From contig JBOHCT010000159.1 in assembly GCA_050699055.1 (NCBI GenBank), positions 1 through 10,288 of the forward strand: a stretch of 10,288 bases of DNA, read 5' to 3'. Source of the stretch: JBOHCT01 sp050699055. GTDB taxonomy: Bacteria > Actinomycetota > Actinomycetes > Streptosporangiales > JBOHCT01. Position numbers and translations under genes: made by a program. Below are positions 5,548 through 10,288 of this stretch, piece after piece; within the stretch, counting starts at the first letter, position 1, and every line of letters starts with the position of its first letter. Below the pieces are notes generated by a model, which worked only from the letters and a program-made list of their open reading frames with translations, was not told the origin of the DNA and searched no databases.

Positions 5548-6383
5548 TGGCCGTACTCGACATGCCCGAGCCCACGACGCCGGCCGCGCGGCTGCGGTAT
5601 GCGCTCGCCGACGCGGTGGCCGTCGCCCGACGCAACGTCGTACACATCGTGCGTGTACCGGAGAGCCTGGCCGACGTCACGATCCAGCCGGTGATCTTCG
5701 TGTTGCTGTTCGGGTTCGTGTTCGGCAGCGCGATCAACATCCCCGGTGGCGGCGACTACATCCAGTACCTCATGCCGGCGCTGTACGTCATGACCATGCT
5801 CGGGTCGTTCGCCGCCATCGCGGTCGGCATGGCCGACGACGCGAGCAAGGGCATCATGGACAGGTTCCGCTCGCTGCCGATGGCGCGGTCGGCCGTCCTC
5901 GTGGGCCGCTCGTTCGCGAACCTCCTCCAGAGCGTCCTTGCCCTGATCGTGACGATCGGCATGGGACTGGCCGTGGGCTGGCGCCCGGGTAGCGACCTCG
6001 CGCACACGGTGGCGGCCTTCGGCCTGCTGCTCCTGCTCGCGTTCGCGATGAACTGGGTCGGCATGTTCGTCGGGCTGGTCGTCCGCTCCTCGGAGTCGGC
6101 GAACAGCATCGGGATGATGGTCTTCCTCCCGCTCATGTTCCTCGCCAACACGTTCGTGCCCACCGGGGGCATGCCGGCGGCCCTGCGCACGATCGCGAAC
6201 TGGAACCCGGTCAGCGCGATCGTCGCGGCCTCCCGCGACCTGTTCGGCAACGCGGCCGCGATACCCGTCCCCGACGTGTGGCCGCTGCAGCACCCGATCG
6301 TGGCCACTGTGGGCTGGGCGCTGCTGCTGCTCGCCGTGTTCGTGCCGCTGGCCGTACGCCGCTACCGCACCGCCATGCGCTGA
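5547..6383 (+). CDS. DrrB-like ABC-2 type exporter permease (278 aa)
   Basis: This is the membrane subunit that pairs with the preceding ATPase. Six hydrophobic segments are visible at about residues 42-64, 73-95, 117-144, 150-179, 186-205 and 250-271. The cytoplasmic N-terminus leads into the family-typical RNVVHIVRVPESLADVTIQP. The loop DDASKGIMDRFRSLPMARSA (98-117) is the conserved cytoplasmic coupling region of ABC-2 permeases. FLANTFVPTGGMPAALRTIA and NWNPVSAIV (near 198-226) are also family hallmarks. The ATG shares one base with the ATPase TGA, and a GGAGG at 5535-5539 lies 7 bases upstream. No terminator is evident in the 20-30 bases after the stop, so transcription may continue into the cupin gene. 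Drug export is inferred from family and context. Confidence 0.92.
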   Translation: MAVLDMPEPTTPAARLRYALADAVAVARRNVVHIVRVPESLADVTIQPVIFVLLFGFVFGSAINIPGGGDYIQYLMPALYVMTMLGSFAAIAVGMADDASKGIMDRFRSLPMARSAVLVGRSFANLLQSVLALIVTIGMGLAVGWRPGSDLAHTVAAFGLLLLLAFAMNWVGMFVGLVVRSSESANSIGMMVFLPLMFLANTFVPTGGMPAALRTIANWNPVSAIVAASRDLFGNAAAIPVPDVWPLQHPIVATVGWALLLLAVFVPLAVRRYRTAMR

Positions 6384-6399
6384 TCCCGCGGCTGCCCTC

Positions 6400-6405
6400 T
6401 AGCAT
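6400..6405 (+). promoter_or_regulatory. Probable -10 element of the cupin isomerase gene, leaderless
   Basis: TAGCAT lies 7 bases before the ATG at 6413, and there is no ribosome-binding sequence in front of either possible ATG (6404 or 6413). The element overlaps the upstream ATG at 6404, which argues for the 6413 start. No good -35 is seen. Confidence 0.4.
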
Positions 6406-6412
6406 GATCCCC

Positions 6413-7030
6413 ATGCCGGACGACCGCGGCCTTCCCCGTCGCGACAGACCCTCGCGCCCCTGCCATGTCGACCCGGTGAGCGGGGTCATGTCCGAGGCGA
6501 CCGGGCGCTACGCGAAGCGCCTCCGTGATCTCGCCGGCGTCTTCAGCGATGCCGCGGCCTTCGCGGAGCGCGTCGCGCGCGACGGCGACGCACTCGTGTA
6601 CGAGGTGTACGAGCATCGGGCAGAGGAGCGTCCAGGCGATCTCATCTTCGGCACCAGCGTCCTGCGGCCCGGCACTGTCGGCGGCGAGTACCACATGACC
6701 CGGGGACACATCCACCGCGTGGCCGACCGCACAGAGATGTACCACTGTGTGAGCGGTCGCGGTGTCCTCGTCATGGAGTCGCTGGACGGCACCGCGGAGG
6801 CGATCGAGATGACCCCCGGATCGGTCGCTTACGTGCCGCCCGAGCGAATCCACCGCAGCGTCAACGTGGGCGACGAGCCGTTCGTCACGGTGTTCTGCTA
6901 CCCCGCCGACGCCGGCCAGGACTACGACGTCGTGCGCGCGTCCGCCGGCATGCGGCTCCTCGTCGTCGACGACGGCTCCGGTGGCTGGTCAACTATCGAC
7001 AATCCGCACTACGTGCTGCGATCCCATTGA
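6413..7030 (+). CDS. Cupin-type glucose-6-phosphate isomerase family protein (205 aa)
   Basis: This is a single-domain metal-dependent cupin resembling the phosphoglucose isomerases first described in archaea, which interconvert glucose 6-phosphate and fructose 6-phosphate. Segments include LIFGTSVLRPGTVGGEYHMT, RGHIHRVADRTEMYHCVSGR, GSVAYVPPERIHRSVNVGDE and FVTVFCYPADAGQDYDVV. The putative metal ligands His99, His101, Glu108 and His147 have the same spacing (2, 7 and 39) as the His-His-Glu-His set I recall for the Pyrococcus enzyme. Thr, Gly and His of the TxGH(I/F)H motif are present. The start at 6413 is preferred because of the TAGCAT -10 element; ATG at 6404 or the Met at 6488 are alternatives. 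It follows the exporter on the same strand but is probably separately expressed. It converges on the next gene with an 8-bp gap. It could act on another aldose phosphate. Confidence 0.85.
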   Translation: MPDDRGLPRRDRPSRPCHVDPVSGVMSEATGRYAKRLRDLAGVFSDAAAFAERVARDGDALVYEVYEHRAEERPGDLIFGTSVLRPGTVGGEYHMTRGHIHRVADRTEMYHCVSGRGVLVMESLDGTAEAIEMTPGSVAYVPPERIHRSVNVGDEPFVTVFCYPADAGQDYDVVRASAGMRLLVVDDGSGGWSTIDNPHYVLRSH

Positions 7031-7038
7031 CTCCGGCC

Positions 7039-8430
7039 CTACGACCGCGTCGCTCGAAGCAGGAGGACCACGCCTCGGACGACGTCGAGGTTCGCTGCGA
7101 CGCCCACGACGATCAGTCCCCACAGCGGTAGCCCGGTCACGGCGGCCACGGCGAAGATGAGGAGTCGGAACTCCCGGCGCAGGAGCAGCCGCACGTCGGT
7201 GTCGCGGCCGACGGCGTGAACGTACGACACGAGCAGGCAGCCGGCGCCGGTGACGAAGCCCCACGTCCAGGCGAAGGACGTCCCGCCCGCGGCGAGGACG
7301 AGCCCGACCACCACCCCCAGGTCCGCGTACCTGTCGAGCAGGGTGTCGAGCACGGCTCCCCGCCGCGACGCCCTGCCGCTCACTCGTGCGAGCTCGCCGT
7401 CCACGCCGTCCAGGGCGGAGCCGAGGAGGATCGCGAGTCCGCCGACGATCAGAAGCGGGCGCTGCCCCGTGGCCACCAGTCCGGCCGCCGCGGCGGTGAG
7501 AGCGAACGCGAGATAGGTAGCGGTGTCCGGGGTAATACCTGTGCGCAGCAGCAGTCGGGTGAGCGGGCCGGAGATCCTCCGGTTCACGACCCGGGCGATG
7601 ATCCCGTCGGTCGGCTTCGGGCCGTAACGGCGCCAAAGAGCCCGCTCGAGCGCGCGGATCGACTCCGGCGTGTCGATGTCCGCCCATAGACCGCCTACCT
7701 CGCACGCCCTGATCTCACATCCACGGGCGATGAGGCTCCGGCGCAGGTCGTCCCACGAGGCCTCCGCCGATGTCGAGGCGAGGGCCAGCAGGTCCTTGAT
7801 GTTGACGACGGCGAGCCCCGCGTCGACGCCGTCGTAGTCGTCGAGATGGTCGCCGAGGGTGAGTACCCGGCCGTCCCGGCCTACCCGCATCCTGGTGGCG
7901 CGTGCGCCGGCGAGCCCGCCGAACTGTCGCTCGGGGTCCCGGTCGAGGGCGACGACAGTATGGCCGGGCGATGCCAGGAGCCGCTCGACGTCGTCCGCTT
8001 CGAAGACGTGGTCGCCCATGACGACCAGGCACCGCTCCCCCACCGCAGCGCGAACCCCCGCCACCACCGACGTCGCGGTACCGCGCTCCCACTCAGGGTT
8101 GTACACGACCTCAACGGGAAGGCCTTTGGCCCGTACGGCCTTCACCACGCTCTCCCCGCGGTAGCCGACGACCACGGCGACTCGGTCGACACCCGCGGAC
8201 CGGAGCACGTGGACCGCACGCTCGAGGAGGCTGACGCCGCCGACGCGGCGGAGTACCTTCGGCTGGTCCGAGCGCATGCGCAGTCCTCGGCCGGCCGCGA
8301 GCACCACCGCGCAGCGGACGAGGCGCTCGTCGTGTGCGGTGTCACGCCCGGCGACAAGGGGCTCGCGCATGGCGGGGATGCCGGCTCCTGGCGCGGCACC
8401 CACTGGTTCAGGGGTACCGGTCGGCGTCAT
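7039..8430 (-). CDS. Fused nucleotidyltransferase / CDP-alcohol phosphotransferase, resembling IPCT-DIPPS (463 aa)
   Basis: Residues 38-270 form a nucleotidyltransferase: LAAGRGLRM (44-52), PKVL with Lys58, an acidic metal site in VVMGDHVFE (Asp140) and LWADIDTPES. Residues 280-463 are a CDP-alcohol phosphotransferase with the complete motif D341-x2-D344-G345-x2-A348-R349-x8-G358-x3-D362-x3-D366 and four to six membrane helices. The LDTLLDRYADL ending is characteristic of the bifunctional inositol-1-phosphate cytidylyltransferase/di-myo-inositol-phosphate-phosphate synthase. That enzyme makes CDP-inositol from CTP and inositol 1-phosphate, then joins it to a second inositol phosphate at the membrane. 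Other CDP-activated alcohols are possible. The ATG at 8430 is chosen because CATACT lies 7 bases upstream; a GTG at 8505 would add 25 basic, non-conserved-looking residues. No phosphatase or inositol-phosphate synthase gene lies nearby. Confidence 0.8.
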   Translation of the reverse strand: MTPTGTPEPVGAAPGAGIPAMREPLVAGRDTAHDERLVRCAVVLAAGRGLRMRSDQPKVLRRVGGVSLLERAVHVLRSAGVDRVAVVVGYRGESVVKAVRAKGLPVEVVYNPEWERGTATSVVAGVRAAVGERCLVVMGDHVFEADDVERLLASPGHTVVALDRDPERQFGGLAGARATRMRVGRDGRVLTLGDHLDDYDGVDAGLAVVNIKDLLALASTSAEASWDDLRRSLIARGCEIRACEVGGLWADIDTPESIRALERALWRRYGPKPTDGIIARVVNRRISGPLTRLLLRTGITPDTATYLAFALTAAAAGLVATGQRPLLIVGGLAILLGSALDGVDGELARVSGRASRRGAVLDTLLDRYADLGVVVGLVLAAGGTSFAWTWGFVTGAGCLLVSYVHAVGRDTDVRLLLRREFRLLIFAVAAVTGLPLWGLIVVGVAANLDVVRGVVLLLRATRS

Positions 8431-8437
8431 ACCGGCA

Positions 8438-8443
8438 AGTATG
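8438..8443 (-). promoter_or_regulatory. Probable -10 element of the fused transferase gene, leaderless
   Basis: On the minus strand CATACT, close to the consensus TATACT, lies 7 bases before the ATG at 8430. No ribosome-binding sequence is present between them. A -35 is not obvious at 17-18 bp. Confidence 0.4.
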
Positions 8444-8500
8444 AGGGTTGCGCGGGCCGGTGGACGCCGCCTGAAACGCGTGTGACTGGTGTGTCGTTTG

Positions 8501-8529
8501 TTCACATAGTGGCGTACGTCCGCTACCGT
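8501..8529 (+). promoter_or_regulatory. Likely promoter of the M15 carboxypeptidase gene
   Basis: TTCACA (8501-8506, five of six bases of TTGACA) and TACCGT (8524-8529, TANNNT form) are exactly 17 bp apart. They would start a transcript near 8536, leaving a leader of about 45 bases with a strong ribosome site. This is a housekeeping-type arrangement. Confidence 0.5.
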
Positions 8530-8531
8530 CG

Positions 8532-8559
8532 GTCAAGCAAGATCACACATCTGTCAAGC
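8532..8559 (+). repeat. Direct repeat GTCAAGC x2, 21 bp apart, in the M15 gene leader
   Basis: GTCAAGC occurs at 8532-8538 and 8553-8559, start to start 21 bp, that is two helical turns. It sits at and just after the predicted transcription start. It could be a binding site for a regulator contacting one face of the DNA, or chance. Confidence 0.3.
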
Positions 8560-8582
8560 CGCTGGTGGGAGGGGGCCTCGCG

Positions 8583-9863
8583 GTGCGACTAACGGGGCGA
8601 GCGGGGTGGAGGTCATTCGCGTGGCGCGGCCACAGTTGGCGTCGTGTGCTGGCCGTTACTGGCACGGCGGTGATCGTGGGAGCGGCGTTCGCCGCACCCG
8701 CAGGGGCTGATCCCGACACACCGAGCGCGCACGACGTCGCGAAGGCGAAGCGGCACGCTCACGAGCGCGCCGAGCAGGTGGGCTCGGTGAAGGCAAAACT
8801 GGCGCACGCGGACTCCCGCCTTCAGGAGTTGAATGCCACCGTCGAGTCCCTGGTCCGGAAATACCAGGACGAACAGGCCGATCTCCGGCAGGCCAAAGAG
8901 GCCTACCGCAGTGCCCGAGAGAGGGTCCGGCGTGCCGAGCTGGGTGTGGACCACGCTCGCGCGGGGGTCGGCCACCTGGCGGCACAGGCGTACCGCACCG
9001 GAGGAGCGGTATCCGGCGTGGCGTCCCTCTTCGGTGCCGACGGACCCAAGGGTGTCGTTGACCAGATGAACACGCTCCGTATGCTGGGCCGCGAGCGCTC
9101 GGCCGTTCTCGCCCACGTCCGCGCCAGCCGGATCGTAGCGGGCGTGATGCGCGAGCAGGCCCATCATGCGTTCGCCAAGCAGCGGGCGGCGACCCGACGC
9201 GTGGCCGCGGCGAAGAAGGCCGCTCAGGAGGCCTTCGCGTACCAGCAGGCGGAGGTCCAGCGTATCCAGGACCGTAAGCACGAGCTCGAGCAGAAGCTCG
9301 TCGACGCGCGGTCGCGGGCGAACACACTGGAGCAGACACGCCAGCAGGCCCTCCGACGCGCCCGCGAGCGCAAGGCCCGACAGGCCGCCCGGTCCGGGAG
9401 CCCGCCCACCGGCTCGTCAGCGTCGTCCTCCTCGGGAGGGAGCTGCTCCGGTGGGTCCGTAAGCGGCTACCCCAACGGCCAGATCCCCGAATCGGCTCTC
9501 TGCTCTCTCCCGGAGGCCGGTCACATGCTGCGCGCCGACGCCGCGGCCGCCTTCATCCGGATGAACGCCGCGTACGCCGCGCATTTCGGTTCGTCCATCT
9601 GCGTCACCGATTCCTACCGGAGCCTCGCCGTACAGCGCGCGCTGTACGTGGAGAAGCCGACGCTCGCGGCCTACCCCGGTACCAGCAACCACGGTTGGGG
9701 ACTCGCCGTGGACCTGTGCGGCGGGGTCCAGTACGCCAGTTCCGCACAGCACGCATGGATGGAGGCTAACGCGCCCCGTTTCGGCTGGTACCACCCAGCC
9801 TGGGCTGAGATCGACGGCAGCAAGCCGGAGCCGTGGCACTGGGAGTACGGGCACATCTCTTAA
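8583..9863 (+). CDS. Secreted coiled-coil D-alanyl-D-alanine carboxypeptidase, M15 family (426 aa)
   Basis: The N-terminus is a long basic signal peptide (RRVLAVTGTAVIVGAAFAAP), with a likely cut after AGA at residue 42. Residues 45-140 and 175-270 are two charged heptad-like coiled-coil stretches (for example LAHADSRLQELNATVESLV and QQAEVQRIQDRKHELEQKL). A Ser/Gly-rich linker follows (271-297). The C-terminal domain (298-426) is a VanY-type zinc carboxypeptidase: SYRS at 344-347, His370 and Asp377 in SNHGWGLAVD, and Glu416 with His419 in EPWHWEYGH, giving the expected His/Asp/His zinc set and catalytic Glu. Such enzymes trim peptidoglycan stem peptides. The coiled coil is reminiscent of hydrolases held inactive and switched on by FtsEX-type complexes (inference). 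Four Cys (288, 307, 340, 379) could form disulfides. The GTG at 8583 has GGGAGGGGG 7 bases upstream; the GTG at 8565 has none. Confidence 0.88.
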   Translation: MRLTGRAGWRSFAWRGHSWRRVLAVTGTAVIVGAAFAAPAGADPDTPSAHDVAKAKRHAHERAEQVGSVKAKLAHADSRLQELNATVESLVRKYQDEQADLRQAKEAYRSARERVRRAELGVDHARAGVGHLAAQAYRTGGAVSGVASLFGADGPKGVVDQMNTLRMLGRERSAVLAHVRASRIVAGVMREQAHHAFAKQRAATRRVAAAKKAAQEAFAYQQAEVQRIQDRKHELEQKLVDARSRANTLEQTRQQALRRARERKARQAARSGSPPTGSSASSSSGGSCSGGSVSGYPNGQIPESALCSLPEAGHMLRADAAAAFIRMNAAYAAHFGSSICVTDSYRSLAVQRALYVEKPTLAAYPGTSNHGWGLAVDLCGGVQYASSAQHAWMEANAPRFGWYHPAWAEIDGSKPEPWHWEYGHIS

Positions 9864-9882
9864 GGTGCCCGCTACTTCAGAA

Positions 9883-9906
9883 CCGGACTCGAAGGGACTC
9901 GTCCGG
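9883..9906. terminator. Inverted repeat after the M15 gene, possible terminator
   Basis: CCGGAC (9883-9888) and GTCCGG (9901-9906) can form a six-pair stem with a 12-base loop, 20 bases after the stop. Alternatively GGTGCC (9864-9869) can pair with GGCACC (9905-9910). No run of T follows, so intrinsic termination is only possible in the looser actinobacterial sense. Confidence 0.3.
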
Positions 9907-10091
9907 CACCTCCGGCCCGGGACCCGCACCGGAAGCTCCCGTCACATCGTTACCGAGGTCGCGTGTCCACCAGTTCGGTTCCCGATCCTGGGCCCGAAAG
10001 CTCGACGGACGGTAGTCCACCCACCTGGCGACCACTGACCACCGAGAGCGACCCCGTAGGGTGACGTCGTGGCCAGCCGAAGGTGTGGACA

Positions 10092-10105
10092 GGTGACCGG
10101 TCACC
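10092..10105. promoter_or_regulatory. Perfect 14-bp palindrome between convergent genes
   Basis: GGTGACCGGTCACC is its own reverse complement. Immediately overlapping it, CACCG (10102-10106) can pair with CGGTG (10112-10116) around a GTTTT loop. It lies in the gap between two convergent genes, about 75 bp beyond the stop of the right-edge gene. It could be a bidirectional terminator element or a protein-binding site; sequence does not decide. Confidence 0.35.
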
Positions 10106-10180
10106 GGTTTTCGGTGTCGACCGGGCCGGCCTTGGTTCGCGGTGGCGGACGTGGCCGGGGGTACGTGCTGCCTGCATACC

Positions 10181-10288
10181 TCATCCCGCGTTGGTGAGAG
10201 CCTGCCAGGTCTTGGGCCCGGCGATGCCATCGGCGACGAGGCCGTGGTGGCGTTGGAACCGCTTGACCGCTTTGGTGGTGTGCGGTCC
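10181..10288 (-). CDS. C-terminus of a peptidoglycan-binding (PG_binding_1) domain protein, cut by the window edge
   Basis: The last 35 codons of a gene enter from the right on the minus strand and end in TGA at 10183-10181. The peptide contains TTKAVKRFQRHHGLVADGIA and GPKTWQALTNAG. This is the second half of the three-helix peptidoglycan-binding domain found at one end of many secreted hydrolases and amidases: Val/Phe-Gln core, then GLxxDGIxGPxTWxAL. The rest of the protein is outside the window, so its enzyme domain is unknown. Third codon positions are mostly G or C, supporting coding. It converges on the M15 carboxypeptidase gene, so two cell-wall genes sit tail to tail with about 317 bp between their stops. 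Confidence 0.75.
   Translation of the reverse strand, partial: GPHTTKAVKRFQRHHGLVADGIAGPKTWQALTNAG

Larger units (their letters stand above)
9864..10180. other. About 320 bp between convergent genes with no convincing gene
   Basis: Open frames here have mixed third-position composition (roughly two thirds G or C, against nearly all in the real genes) and no recognisable motifs. The minus-strand stretch WVDYRPSSFRAQDREPNWW is Trp-rich and might be a decayed remnant. I see no tRNA, repeat array or insertion-sequence end. The inverted repeats listed separately are the only structure. Confidence 0.4.

Noticed and set aside
5235..6293. Minus-strand 352-codon frame rich in His, Arg, Asp and Glu
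   Set aside because: It is the low-complexity mirror of the ATPase and permease genes.
8478..8550. CRP-type site TGTGA-N6-TCACA near the M15 promoter
   Set aside because: TGTGA and TTCACA are present, but the spacing is about 16 bases instead of 6.
8431..8582. A c-di-AMP (ydaO) riboswitch before the cell-wall peptidase gene, common for such genes in actinomycetes
   Set aside because: The leader is only about 45 bases and lacks the conserved ydaO sequence blocks.
7846..8592. Plus-strand frame opposite the fused transferase gene
   Set aside because: No domain is visible; the minus strand carries the full nucleotidyltransferase motifs.
9950..10000. tRNA-like T-arm (AGTTCGGTTCCCG) in the gap
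   Set aside because: No acceptor, D or anticodon arms can be built around it.
9877..10230. Minus-strand 117-codon frame in the right-hand gap
   Set aside because: Its third-position composition is mixed, it has no motifs, and it overlaps the real peptidoglycan-binding frame in a different frame.
1..10288. CRISPR array, insertion sequence, integrase, toxin-antitoxin or retron-like element
   Set aside because: I saw no regularly spaced repeats, transposase motifs, terminal inverted repeats or phage genes in any frame.

Overview
The window is very GC-rich. Its real genes end almost every codon in G or C, use GTG starts, and are several times preceded by a TANNNT -10 element 6-7 bases before the start codon, as in leaderless actinobacterial genes. 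The regulators and transporters (TetR pairs, a DrrA/DrrB-type exporter) also fit an actinomycete of the Streptomyces/Streptosporangiales kind. The genus is not identifiable from this alone.

Left third (1-3450), a region of decaying genes. At the left edge is a coding-like frame on the minus strand with no usable start. Next come two tandem minus-strand short-chain dehydrogenase genes (202-678 and 691-1362). Each keeps its reading frame but lacks about 70 residues from the middle of its fold. A seemingly intact TetR regulator (1459-2043) diverges from them across a short promoter region with a 12-bp perfect palindrome. Beyond it, on the minus strand, is an ABC ATPase (start 3072) whose frame has lost its stop and which has no permease. 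It merges into a frame-switching gene remnant (about 2046-2330). Upstream of the ATPase is a clear pseudogene of the winged-helix/YcaQ family (3112-3447).

Middle (3507-6383), a drug-efflux module. A TetR regulator with a TetR_C-type ligand domain (minus strand) diverges from a DrrA-like ATPase (4504-5547), whose stop codon overlaps the start of its six-helix ABC-2 permease (5547-6383). The shared promoter region holds three TAC-N3-GTA elements 19-20 bp apart, a likely operator array.

Right part (6413-10288), sugar/inositol phosphate and envelope genes. A cupin-type glucose-6-phosphate isomerase converges, 8 bp apart, with a fused nucleotidyltransferase/CDP-alcohol phosphotransferase that resembles the di-myo-inositol-phosphate-phosphate synthase fusion. 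Divergent from that gene is a secreted coiled-coil protein with a C-terminal M15 D-alanyl-D-alanine carboxypeptidase domain. After about 320 bp without a convincing gene, the C-terminal end of a peptidoglycan-binding protein enters from the right edge on the minus strand.

I did not find a clear new defence or mobile system. The most interesting points are the clustered in-frame gene decay on the left, the operator array of the efflux module, and the fused inositol-phosphate-type enzyme in an actinomycete.
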